Of a stretch of 64,000 nucleotides of DNA, positions 36,065-43,786 are shown one piece after another (the first letter of the stretch is position 1; the number at the start of each line of letters is the position of its first letter). Source of the DNA: Rhodopseudomonas palustris (GTDB lineage Bacteria; Pseudomonadota; Alphaproteobacteria; Rhizobiales; Xanthobacteraceae). A program made the translations under genes and the position numbers. Where the stretch lies: positions 3,162,001-3,226,000 of the forward strand of contig NZ_CP140155.1 of assembly GCF_034479375.1 (NCBI RefSeq), written 5' to 3'. The notes below the pieces were generated by a model. It was not told the DNA's origin. It made no database searches and saw only the letters and a list, made by a program, of their open reading frames with translations.

Positions 36065-36637
36065 TCATCCTTGCGTCTGGCCGCCCTTCCCGAGCGGCCG
36101 GGCCGGATTGCCGCCGACCGTGGCGCCTGCGGCGACGTCGCGGGTCACGACGCTGCCGGCGCCGATCACGGCGCCGTCGCCGATGCTGATGCCGGGCAGG
36201 ATGATCGAGCCGCCGCCGATCCAGACGTCGGCGCCGATCGTCACCGGGCGGCCGAATTCGAGGCCATCGCGGCGAGTGGCGGCGTCGCGGGGGTGGTCGG
36301 CGGCGTAGATCTGCACCGCCGGGCCGATCTGGGTGCGGTCGCCGATCGACACCGGCATGATGTCGAGGATGACGCAGTTGAAATTCAGAAACACGCCGTC
36401 GCCGAGCCGGATGTTGTAGCCGCAGTCGCAGAAGAACGGCGGGCGGACGACGGCTCCCTTGCCGACGTGGCCGAAATGCTCCGACAGCAACGTATGCCGC
36501 TCGGCGGCCGGCAGCGCGCCGGTGGCGTTGTAGCGCACGATCCAGGCTTTGTTGGCGGCCTCGTCGGCGGCGAGCTCGGGGCTGCCGGGGCGGTACAGCT
36601 CGCCCGCCAGCATCTTCTCTTTCTCGGTTTTCGTCAC
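36065..36637 (-). CDS. LacA/NodL/maltose O-acetyltransferase family protein
   Basis: A 190-residue left-handed beta-helix (hexapeptide repeat) acetyltransferase. The N-terminal Mac domain EKEKMLAGELYRPGSPELAADEAANKAWIVRYN is followed by repeats with I/V-G-x-x periodicity (GDRTQIGPAVQIYAADHPRDA, TIGADVWIGGGSIILPGISIGDGAVIGAGSVVTRDV). The catalytic histidine is in the AADHP segment. Substrates in the family are galactosides, maltose or Nod factor precursors; nothing here fixes the substrate. Its start overlaps the ribF stop by four bases. Confidence 0.9.
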   Translation of the reverse strand: MTKTEKEKMLAGELYRPGSPELAADEAANKAWIVRYNATGALPAAERHTLLSEHFGHVGKGAVVRPPFFCDCGYNIRLGDGVFLNFNCVILDIMPVSIGDRTQIGPAVQIYAADHPRDAATRRDGLEFGRPVTIGADVWIGGGSIILPGISIGDGAVIGAGSVVTRDVAAGATVGGNPARPLGKGGQTQG

Positions 36638-37602
36638 GCGATGTCGCCGAGTTTCGGGAACGCGCCGTGGTCGGCGGCGAGCGCGGCGCGGGCGCGGGCC
36701 GAGTCGTCGTCCATTTGGCGGATCAGCGCCTCGATGCTCTCGAACTTCTCCTCGTCGCGGATGAAGGCGATGAAGGCGATATCGAGCGTCTCGCCGTAGA
36801 GCTGTTCGTTGAAGTCGAACAGAAAGATCTCCAGCAGCGGCGCGCCGTTGTCGAAGGTCGGCCGACGGCCGAAATTCGCCACCGCGTCGTAGTGCTTAGC
36901 CCCGCGGCCGACCCGCACCGCATAGATGCCGTGTTTCAGCCCGCATTGCGGATCGAGCCGGATGTTGGCGGTGGGATAGCCGAGCTCGCGGCCACGCTTC
37001 TCGCCATGGATCACCTCGCCGGTGACGAACCAGGGCGCGCCCAGCATCTGCGTGGCGGCGGCGATGTGGCCTTCCTCCAGTGCCTTGCGGATCGCGCTCG
37101 ACGACACCGGATGATCGCCGAAATCGACATGCGGCTGCACGTCGACCTCGATGCCGAGCGCCGGTGCCTCGCCGACCAGCATCGACGGCGAGCCGCCGCG
37201 GCCCTTGCCGAAATGGAAGTCGTAGCCGACCGCAATGCCCTGCACGCCGAGCCGGCCGATCAGCTCGTGGTGGATGAAATCATGCGCCGTCGTCGCCGCG
37301 CGGACGGCGTCGAAGCGCAGCACCACCGCGCCGTCGAGGCCGGTGCCGGCCAGCAGCCGGAGCTTGGCGGGTTCCTCGGTGAGCCGGAATTGCGGGGTGT
37401 CGGGGCTGAAGAATTTGCGCGGATGCGGTTCGAACGTCACCGCCAGCGCCGGGGCGCGGCGGACCCGCGCCATTTCGAGGCAGGCGCCGATCACGGCGCG
37501 ATGACCCAGATGCACGCCGTCGAAATTGCCCATCGCCACCACCGCCCCCCTGGGGATGGCGGACGCGGGGGTGTCGTCGCGGATCACGGCAAAGCCAGTC
37601 AT
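36634..37602 (-). CDS. ribF: Bifunctional riboflavin kinase / FAD synthetase
   Basis: A 322-residue enzyme that phosphorylates riboflavin to FMN and adenylates FMN to FAD. The N-terminal FAD-synthetase domain has GAVVAMGNFDGVHLGHRAVI and VTFEPHPRKFF, with VGYDFHFGKGRGG later. The C-terminal kinase domain contains VIHGEKRGRELGYPTANIRL, GIYAVRVGRG, ANFGRRPTFDNG and LEIFLFDFNEQLYGETLDIAFIAFIRDEEKFES. I chose the ATG at 37602 over a TTG four codons upstream, since neither has a strong Shine-Dalgarno. It is the first gene of a two-gene unit with the acetyltransferase. Confidence 0.95.
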   Translation of the reverse strand: MTGFAVIRDDTPASAIPRGAVVAMGNFDGVHLGHRAVIGACLEMARVRRAPALAVTFEPHPRKFFSPDTPQFRLTEEPAKLRLLAGTGLDGAVVLRFDAVRAATTAHDFIHHELIGRLGVQGIAVGYDFHFGKGRGGSPSMLVGEAPALGIEVDVQPHVDFGDHPVSSSAIRKALEEGHIAAATQMLGAPWFVTGEVIHGEKRGRELGYPTANIRLDPQCGLKHGIYAVRVGRGAKHYDAVANFGRRPTFDNGAPLLEIFLFDFNEQLYGETLDIAFIAFIRDEEKFESIEALIRQMDDDSARARAALAADHGAFPKLGDIA

Positions 37603-37751
37603 GTCGGATTTCAATTCATCGCTTCGAAGGTGGGAGCACGACGGTGACGCGGAGCGCCACGCGAAGTCAAGCCGGCGGCGGGTCTGGGGTGACGCCGGCC
37701 GCGACGCTGCTGGAATCTGGCCCTGCCTTGGGTTTGCCGCAAGCGCGCTCG

Positions 37752-38447
37752 TCAGCCGCCACGGACCGGAGGCACTGCCAGCCGGTCGCGACGGCAGGCG
37801 CGGCGGTCGATCTCCTCGCAGGCGCGGAACTGCAGATCCTTACTCATGCAGATCCGGACCTCGGTCAACCGGGTGCGGTCGCAGATCACGGCGATCGCCG
37901 AACTGCTGAGGCCGGGATTGACCTTGATGAAGGCTTCCTCGACCTCGGCCGGCGTGACCGTCCGGGCCTCCTTGGCGTCGATGAAGTCCGGCGGGACGCG
38001 CACCGCGGCGCGCGCCTTGCGAATGTTCTCGAAGTAGTCACGCGCCGAGCCGCCAGTACAGGTGCCGTGCTTGTCCCACTCGTTGTAGATCAGCCCCGGC
38101 GCCGGCATCAGGTCGAGCATCGCATTCATGATGCGGCGATCGAGCCGCGGCGACGGCCGCTGGCAATATTCCGGAAAGCCGCGCTCGTACTGCGGCCACA
38201 GCCCGTGCACCACGAAGGAGAACGGGCGCCCCCCGCACTGGATCTGCTGCGAGCGCCCGGTATTGCCGCGCTCGGAGGCCTGCTCGCAATAGGACGGCGA
38301 CCACGACAGCGCCAGCACGTAGAAATCGAACTCGCCGGGCGCGTTCTGGCGCCGGTCCTGGGCGCGAGCGGCGGTGACCGCGAATGCGGCGATACAGACG
38401 GCCAAGGCGGCGAGCAACGACCGCCGGCGAACGGTGAAATGACGCAT
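37752..38447 (-). CDS. Ribonuclease T2 family protein (secreted)
   Basis: A 231-residue secreted RNase of the T2/I family, which cleaves single-stranded RNA without strict base preference. A signal peptide is visible (core LLAALAVCIAAFAVTAARA). The two catalytic segments are present: CAS-I FVVHGLWPQ and CAS-II NEWDKHGTC, both with the active-site histidine. Several cysteines (in SYCEQ, IQCGG, EYCQR, GTCTG and later) would form periplasmic disulfides. Start chosen at 38447 to begin the signal peptide. It is alone on the minus strand; the neighbours are unrelated small exported proteins. Confidence 0.92.
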   Translation of the reverse strand: MRHFTVRRRSLLAALAVCIAAFAVTAARAQDRRQNAPGEFDFYVLALSWSPSYCEQASERGNTGRSQQIQCGGRPFSFVVHGLWPQYERGFPEYCQRPSPRLDRRIMNAMLDLMPAPGLIYNEWDKHGTCTGGSARDYFENIRKARAAVRVPPDFIDAKEARTVTPAEVEEAFIKVNPGLSSSAIAVICDRTRLTEVRICMSKDLQFRACEEIDRRACRRDRLAVPPVRGG

Positions 38448-38566
38448 GATGAAGGCCCCCGCTGCCACGAACCGGCAAAGCCTAGCGAGCGATCAGGAAC
38501 GTTTCAAGAACGCAAAAAGATGGAAGACGGATACAGAGCGGCGGCACATGGTGCCGCCCCGCCGGC

Positions 38567-39028
38567 TCAGGGCTTGGCGGCCTTGCAGGCAGGATTGAAC
38601 GCCCAGTTGCGATCGACGCCGACGACGCAGAACTCGACGCCGTGGCCGAAGCCGGCGAGACCGCCGTCCTCGATGATCGAGAAATACACCGGGCGGACGA
38701 GGCCGTCGTTCAGATAGGCCTCCGCCGCACAATAGCGACGCGGAATGTTGTCGCTCTGCCAGGGGCGAAACGCGACCTCGCGAAGCTTCGAATAGCCGGT
38801 GATCCGCAGCGCCGAATTCCAGAAGTTACCCTCCTTCTCGGCGAACTGATAGGTCACCGAGGGCAGCCCCGCCTCGCAGGCCGGCAGATTGCCGTCGTAT
38901 CGAGGACCGGACAGCCAGAAATTCATCTCCAGCGGATTGGCCGCCTGCGCCGCCGGCGCGAGCGCGAACAGTCCAAGCAGCGCCGCGAGAGCGGCCATCT
39001 GAAATTTCAAGGTCGAAACAAGGCGCAT
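38567..39028 (-). CDS. Small exported protein of unknown function
   Basis: A 153-residue protein with a signal peptide (residues 1-29, AALAALLGLFALAPAAQA then cleavage). The mature part has four cysteines and no domain I can name; it reads like a small periplasmic beta-rich protein (NFWLSGPRYDGNLPACEAGLPSVTYQF near the start and FCVVGVDRNWAFNPACKAAKP at the end). The last cysteines look disulfide-forming. It lies between RNase T2 and a divergent exported protein; no functional link is evident. Confidence 0.75.
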   Translation of the reverse strand: MRLVSTLKFQMAALAALLGLFALAPAAQAANPLEMNFWLSGPRYDGNLPACEAGLPSVTYQFAEKEGNFWNSALRITGYSKLREVAFRPWQSDNIPRRYCAAEAYLNDGLVRPVYFSIIEDGGLAGFGHGVEFCVVGVDRNWAFNPACKAAKP

Positions 39029-39192
39029 GGACGATTCACCGGATTTTCTGCGGCGGACGGTGCCGCGAAGCCATGCCGAGGTCAAGTGCAGCGCAGCCAC
39101 ACCTGCGGACATCCGGGCGCGCGGACGTCCGTGTGTTCTTTCCATCGCCCTCGCAACGCTCTAGAATCACGACAGCCATGAAGGAGATTCCA

Positions 39193-39483
39193 ATGCGCAT
39201 GCTGAAGGCCGCGGGCCTCGCCGTTCTCTGTGCGATGCTGTCCGGCACCGCCTCCCGCGCCGACACCGTGCCGATCGTCAAGGGCAATGATACCGGCGGG
39301 ATCATCTCCTACAATCTGGTCGGTCACGCCGACGTGCGCGCGATCGCGATCGACCATTGCGCGCGCTACGGCAAGGTCGTGAAGCTGCTCGGCGTGCAGG
39401 CGAATTACGGCGGCTACATCTCGTTCTCCTGCCGCTGGGTGCCGTATGGCGCGGACGAGCGACCGCTGCGCGTCGCCTACTGA
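39193..39483 (+). CDS. Small exported protein of unknown function
   Basis: A 96-residue protein with a signal peptide (core AAGLAVLCAMLSG, cleavage near SRA) and a mature domain of about 70 residues. Two cysteines (in DHCARYG and FSCRWVP) may pair. The start is at 39193 because AAGGAG lies exactly at 39181-39186, the right distance upstream; an ATG at 39178 lies before this ribosome binding site. The pattern of an initial AxAIDHCxxYGK and terminal SFxCRW resembles other small uncharacterised exported proteins of this group. It is followed 13 bases later by the DUF3617 gene, so both are probably one operon. Confidence 0.75.
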   Translation: MRMLKAAGLAVLCAMLSGTASRADTVPIVKGNDTGGIISYNLVGHADVRAIAIDHCARYGKVVKLLGVQANYGGYISFSCRWVPYGADERPLRVAY

Positions 39484-39496
39484 GCGGACAGACTCC

Positions 39497-40033
39497 ATGA
39501 ATCGAGCGGGTACATTCGGGCTCTGCGCGCTGCCGCTGCTGATCGCTTCGACGACGGCTGCGCTGGCGATCGACCTGCCGACCCGCAAAGCGGGGCTGTG
39601 GGAGCTGAAGATGGCGCGGGCCGGCGCTGCGGGCGAGGAGATCGCCATGCAGCACTGCACCGACGAGGCCACCGACAAAAAGATGACCTCGTCGTTCCAG
39701 CCGATGTCCGACGAAGTCTGCTCCAAACAGGACACGCAGAAGACCGCCACCGGCTACGTCATCGACGCCGTGTGCAGCACCGCCGGCATGACGGCGACGT
39801 CGCGGTCCGAGATCACCGGCGATTTCAACTCCGCCTATTCGGTCAAGGTGACCTCGCATCACGAGAAGCCGCTGCCGGGCGTACCCAAGGACGCGACCAT
39901 GACGCTCGATGCGAAATGGCTCGGTCCCTGCAAGAGCGGCCAAAGGCCCGGCGACATCGTGATGCCCGGCGGCATCAAGATGAACATCGCCGACATCGAA
40001 AAACTCAAGGCGCTGATGCCGAAGCCGAAGTAG
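39497..40033 (+). CDS. DUF3617-type exported protein
   Basis: A 178-residue exported protein. The signal peptide covers residues 1-24 (LCALPLLIASTTAALA). The mature part matches the DUF3617 outline: RKAGLWELKM at the start of the domain, CTDEATDKKM with a conserved cysteine, VCSKQDTQKTATGYVIDAVC, and the TATSRSEITGDFNSAYSVKV strand. Members are small beta-structured periplasmic proteins of unknown role. It follows the small exported protein at 39193 by 13 bases. Confidence 0.85.
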   Translation: MNRAGTFGLCALPLLIASTTAALAIDLPTRKAGLWELKMARAGAAGEEIAMQHCTDEATDKKMTSSFQPMSDEVCSKQDTQKTATGYVIDAVCSTAGMTATSRSEITGDFNSAYSVKVTSHHEKPLPGVPKDATMTLDAKWLGPCKSGQRPGDIVMPGGIKMNIADIEKLKALMPKPK

Positions 40034-40158
40034 CGGCCGGCTCGGCCATTGGCCGAGGGAGTGCCGGCTGGCTGATCGGACCGAGCAACGCTGGCGCAAA
40101 TACAACACCCGGCGACCATCGTCGCAGCCTCCGTTGACAGCCATCGTTCTTGCCGCGA

Positions 40159-40173
40159 TGTTATATTGTAACG
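40159..40173. promoter_or_regulatory. Candidate Zur-binding site
   Basis: TGTTATATTGTAACG is an imperfect palindrome with GTTA and TAAC half-site ends separated by seven bases; alphaproteobacterial Zur boxes have the form TGTTATA-N-TATAACA, which this matches at most positions. It lies 39 bases upstream of the chosen start of the DUF2946-like gene, whose downstream neighbour is a ZnuD-like receptor, so zinc-responsive repression fits. Motif knowledge is from memory; the site is unverified. Confidence 0.5.
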
Positions 40174-40211
40174 TCGGTTGGCAGGGCATGCCGTTCGAGG
40201 CTTGGGTGGGC

Positions 40212-40574
40212 ATGGGCTGGGTGCGGGCAAATATCCGATCGGGAGAGCGGCTGGCGCTGATCGCGCTCGCGCTCCAGTTCGCCCTGTCGTTCGGACACTT
40301 CCACGGCATTGACGGTCCCGCGCAAGCACTCGCACAAGCGGCCTCGGCCATTGGCCCGGACGCACCCGATACCGATCACCATCACAACGCCGCGGCCGAT
40401 CTGTGCGCGATCTGCGCCGTCGTCTCGATGGCGGGCACGATGCTCGACGCCGCGCCGCCGGCCTTGCCGCTCCGGCGTGCGGACCCACTGCACTATCGCA
40501 TCGCCGCGGTGGCTGCCGCCGATCCGAGCCCGCAGCCCGGTGGTTTCCAGCCGCGCGCGCCTCCCGCTTCCTGA
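40212..40574 (+). CDS. DUF2946-like membrane-associated protein
   Basis: A 120-residue protein with one hydrophobic helix near the N-terminus (LALIALALQFALSFGHFHG) and a metal-ligand-rich middle: HFHG, DTDHHHNAAADLCAICAVV with three consecutive histidines and a CAIC motif, then a second hydrophobic segment. DUF2946 proteins are typically next to metal-dependent outer-membrane receptors; a periplasmic metal relay has been suggested but not shown. I chose the ATG at 40212 because the family begins there and the candidate Zur box lies upstream of it; earlier starts at 40134 or 40155 would put that box inside the coding region. Confidence 0.7.
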   Translation: MGWVRANIRSGERLALIALALQFALSFGHFHGIDGPAQALAQAASAIGPDAPDTDHHHNAAADLCAICAVVSMAGTMLDAAPPALPLRRADPLHYRIAAVAAADPSPQPGGFQPRAPPAS

Positions 40575-40702
40575 CTGCATCCGATCGAGCCACGCGCGGC
40601 ACTGCCCCGGCAGTACGCGGAGCCCATTCGTATTCGATCTGCCTCGCGCGGAGTCCGGAATCCGGCGCTGAAGCGCCGACCCGGTCAGTCAGGACTCAGA
40701 CC

Positions 40703-43063
40703 ATGTCATTCGCCTTCAAACGCGCGCTCCTGCTCGGCAGCGCAGCCTTCGTCGCCTTCGACGGCCTGCCGGCATCGCAGGCCTTCGCGCAGACCGCCAC
40801 CGCGCTGCCGGAAGTCGTCGTCACCGCGCCTAGCCCGATCGTGCGCCGCCACAGCGCGCCGCCGACCCGGCCCGCAACCCGCGTGGCCGCTCCCGCACGA
40901 CAGCGCGGAACTGCTCCGGCCGAAACGCCGCCCGTCGTCGCCCAGCCGGCGGCAGCGCTGCCCGGCACGCTGCCGATCGTCACCGACCAGTTCGCCACCG
41001 TCACGGTCGTTCCGAACGAAGAAATCCGGCGCAATGGCGGCGGCACGCTCGGCGACCTGCTGAACAACAAGCCGGGCATCACCGGCTCGAGCTACGCGCC
41101 GGGCGGCGCCAGCCGGCCGATCATTCGCGGCCTCGACGTCAATCGCGTCAACATCATCGAGAACGGCATCGGCAGCAACGGCGCCTCCGATCTCGGCGAA
41201 GATCATTTCGTGCCGATTGATCCGCTCTCGACCAACCAGGTCGAAGTGATCCGCGGCCCGGCGACGCTGCGCTACGGCTCGACCGCGATCGGCGGCGTGG
41301 TCAGCGCTACCAACAACCGCATCCCCGACGCGCTGCCGCCCTGCGCCGCACCGTTCCAGAGCTATGGCCTGCCGGTGAAGGCGCCGGCGGCGATCGGCGG
41401 CTCGCCGGGCTGCATGAATGCGGAAGTTCGCAGCGCCGTCAGTTCGGTCGATCGCGGCGTCGAAGGCGCGGTGCTGCTGGATGCGGCCGGCAACAACGTC
41501 GCCGTCCATGCCGACGTCTACGGCCGCAACACCAGCGACTACAATGTTCCGAGCTATCCCTATGCGGCGCCTGGCCTGCCGTTCAACGGACGGCAGACGA
41601 ACTCGGCCACACAGGCGGCCGGGGCCTCGATCGGCGGCTCGTACCTGTTCGATGGCGGCTTCATCGGCGCGTCGATCACGCAGACCAATTCGATCTACCG
41701 GATCCCCGGCCCCGAGGGGGTGGAGTTCGGCACACGGATCGATGCCAAGCAGACCAAATTCAACGCCAAGGGCGAGTATCGGCCCGACGCGGCCGCGATC
41801 GAGGCGATCCGGTTCTGGGTCGGCGCCACCGACTACAAGCACAACGAGATCGGCCGCACTGTCGAGGACGATCCGACCACCGACGGAACGCGGCAGACCT
41901 TCACCAACCGCGAACAGGAAGGCCGACTCGAGGTGCAGTTGACGCCGTTCAACGCCGGCTTCGCCGCGGTGACGACGGCGGTCGGCGTGCAGGCCGGCCA
42001 TCAGGAATTGACCGCCCCCAGCCCCGACGACCCGACCAGCCCGTTGAACGGCCTGTTCGATCCCAACAAGAATACCCGAGTTGCCGGCTACATCTTCAAC
42101 GAACTGCAGTTCACCAACACCACCAAGGCGCAGGTGGCAGGTCGCATCGAACACGTCGAGCTGTCGGGAACGACGCCCTCCTCGGTGCCGGAAATCTTCG
42201 ACCTCAACACCGATCCCAGCGCGATCGGCGCGGCCACCTCGCGCAACCTGTCGTTCACGCCGAAGAGCTTCAGCCTCGGCCTGATCCAGGCGCTGCCGTG
42301 GGGCCTGTCGGCCAGCATCACCGGGCAATATGTCGAGCGCGCACCGAAGCCCGCCGAATTGTTCTCGCGCGGCGGCCACGACGCCACCGCGACCTTCGAC
42401 ATCGGTAATCCCAATCTGAAAATGGAGACGGCAAAGTCGGTGGAAGTCGGCCTGCGCCGCGCAGACGGACCGTTCCGGTTCGAGATCACCGGCTACTACA
42501 CGCAGTTCAGCGGCTTCATCTACCGGCGGCTGACCGGCAACACCTGTGAGGAAGTCGAGTGCATTGCCGGCGGCGGCCTCGAACTGAACCAGGCGGTCTA
42601 TTCGCAGCGCGATGCCACCTTCAAGGGCGGCGAATTCCAGAGCCAGCTCGACGTCGCGCAGTTCTATGGCGGCACCTGGGGCATCGAGAACCAGTTCGAC
42701 GTGGTGCGCGCCACCTTCGCCGACGGCACCAACGTGCCGCGGATCCCGCCGGTGCGCCTCGGCGGCGGATTGTTCTGGCGCGACGCCAACTGGCTGGCCC
42801 GCATCAACCTGCTGCACGCCTTCGCCCAGAACGACGTCGCGGAGATCGCCGAGACGACGACGCCCGGCTACAATCTGCTGAAGGCCGAGGTCAGCTACCG
42901 GACCAAGCTCAATCCCAATGTCTGGGGCGCGCAGGAGATGCTGGTCGGCCTGGTCGGCAACAACTTGCTCAACGAGAACATCCGCAACTCGGTGTCCTAC
43001 AGCAAGGACAACGTGCTGATGCCCGGCATCGGCGTGCGGGCATTCGCGAATTTGAAGTTCTGA
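40703..43063 (+). CDS. TonB-dependent outer-membrane receptor, ZnuD-like
   Basis: A 786-residue TonB-dependent receptor. After a signal peptide (residues 1-30, ASQAFAQ) comes a TonB-box-like LPEVVVTAP and a 50-residue Pro/Ala/Arg linker. The plug domain follows (RRNGGGTLGDLLNNKPGITGSSYAPGGASRPIIRGLDVNRVNIIENGIGSNGASDLGEDHFVPIDPLSTNQVEVIRGPATLRYGSTAIGGVVSATNNRIP). The rest is a 22-strand barrel ending in a terminal Phe. The stretch RGGHDATATFDIGNPNLKMETAKSVEVGLR and the acidic-His plug region resemble ZnuD-type zinc/heme receptors. It lies 129 bases after the DUF2946-like gene, consistent with a shared Zur-controlled transcript. Substrate zinc is inferred from family and context. Confidence 0.88.
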   Translation: MSFAFKRALLLGSAAFVAFDGLPASQAFAQTATALPEVVVTAPSPIVRRHSAPPTRPATRVAAPARQRGTAPAETPPVVAQPAAALPGTLPIVTDQFATVTVVPNEEIRRNGGGTLGDLLNNKPGITGSSYAPGGASRPIIRGLDVNRVNIIENGIGSNGASDLGEDHFVPIDPLSTNQVEVIRGPATLRYGSTAIGGVVSATNNRIPDALPPCAAPFQSYGLPVKAPAAIGGSPGCMNAEVRSAVSSVDRGVEGAVLLDAAGNNVAVHADVYGRNTSDYNVPSYPYAAPGLPFNGRQTNSATQAAGASIGGSYLFDGGFIGASITQTNSIYRIPGPEGVEFGTRIDAKQTKFNAKGEYRPDAAAIEAIRFWVGATDYKHNEIGRTVEDDPTTDGTRQTFTNREQEGRLEVQLTPFNAGFAAVTTAVGVQAGHQELTAPSPDDPTSPLNGLFDPNKNTRVAGYIFNELQFTNTTKAQVAGRIEHVELSGTTPSSVPEIFDLNTDPSAIGAATSRNLSFTPKSFSLGLIQALPWGLSASITGQYVERAPKPAELFSRGGHDATATFDIGNPNLKMETAKSVEVGLRRADGPFRFEITGYYTQFSGFIYRRLTGNTCEEVECIAGGGLELNQAVYSQRDATFKGGEFQSQLDVAQFYGGTWGIENQFDVVRATFADGTNVPRIPPVRLGGGLFWRDANWLARINLLHAFAQNDVAEIAETTTPGYNLLKAEVSYRTKLNPNVWGAQEMLVGLVGNNLLNENIRNSVSYSKDNVLMPGIGVRAFANLKF

Positions 43064-43072
43064 GCCAGGGAC

Positions 43073-43173
43073 GTCATTCCGGGGGCGCGAGCGACAGCTC
43101 GCGAACCCGGAATCCAGAGGTTGCCGTGAGAGAGATTCCGGGTTCGCGAACTTCGTTCGCGCCCCGGAATGAC
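43073..43173. repeat. Intergenic palindromic repeat, family A
   Basis: The arms GTCATTCCGGGGGCGCGAGC and GTTCGCGCCCCGGAATGAC are complementary at their ends, with inner CGAACCCGGAATC and GATTCCGGGTTCG. It starts ten bases after the receptor stop codon, between convergent genes. Confidence 0.9.
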
Positions 43174-43202
43174 GAACGAGAGAATTGCCGGCGCGAGTCG
43201 TC

Positions 43203-43721
43203 TTAGGCCGTCCGCGCCCGGCTCCAGTCCGGACGGATCGGGCCGCCGACGTCTTCGAACGCGCCATCGGCCAGTTCGATCACCAGCAGCCGGTTGGCAT
43301 CGACCGGGCCGGGCATCGTCACCCGGCCTTTCGGAATCTTCTTGAAGCCGACGCGGCTGTAATACGGCTCGTCACCGACCAGCAGAATCAGCTTGTGCCC
43401 TTGCGCTTTGGCGTCCGCCAGCGCGCGGTCGAGCAGCGCACGGCCGACGCCGCGCGCGCGGAACGGCGGCTCCACCGTCAGCGGGCCGAGCAGCAGCGCG
43501 GGCGTGTCGCCGATCAAGATCGGCAATTGCCGCACCGAGCCGACCAGCAGCGTGCCGATCCGCGCCGTGAACGACAGCGCGTTGATGTGGTCGACGTGCT
43601 CGCGGAGCCGATAGGCGCTGAGCACGAAACGGCCGGGACCGAAGGTCCGCTCGTGCAGCCGCTCGATCGGCTGGGCGTCGTTCGGGGTCTCGGGCAGGAT
43701 GGTGAGGGACAGATCGGTCAT
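43203..43721 (-). CDS. GNAT-family N-acetyltransferase
   Basis: A 172-residue GNAT protein. Motif A (acetyl-CoA binding) is visible as LLLGPLTVEPPFRARGVGRALLDRAL, preceded by strands LLVGSVRQLPILIG. Motif B includes LVGDEPYYSRVGFKKIPKG. The N-terminal part (FGPGRFVLSAYRLREHVDHINALSFTARI) resembles the YhbS-like group of putative acetyltransferases, whose substrates are mostly unknown. The gene is separated by 65 bases from the MscS channel on the same strand and convergent with the receptor. Confidence 0.88.
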   Translation of the reverse strand: MTDLSLTILPETPNDAQPIERLHERTFGPGRFVLSAYRLREHVDHINALSFTARIGTLLVGSVRQLPILIGDTPALLLGPLTVEPPFRARGVGRALLDRALADAKAQGHKLILLVGDEPYYSRVGFKKIPKGRVTMPGPVDANRLLVIELADGAFEDVGGPIRPDWSRARTA

Positions 43722-43786
43722 GGCGGACGCCGCAATAGCACCACAGCCGGGCGCGGTCCACCGCCCGGCTGTGGCCGACGATCACC

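Noticed and set aside
40134..40211. Earlier start codons for the DUF2946-like gene (TTG 40134, ATG 40155, ATG 40188)
   Set aside because: They would place the Zur-like palindrome or its promoter in the coding region, and the family N-terminus fits the ATG at 40212.
40706..43267. An 853-residue open frame opposite the TonB receptor
   Set aside because: Antisense to a complete receptor with signal peptide, plug and terminal Phe; no family resemblance in its own translation.
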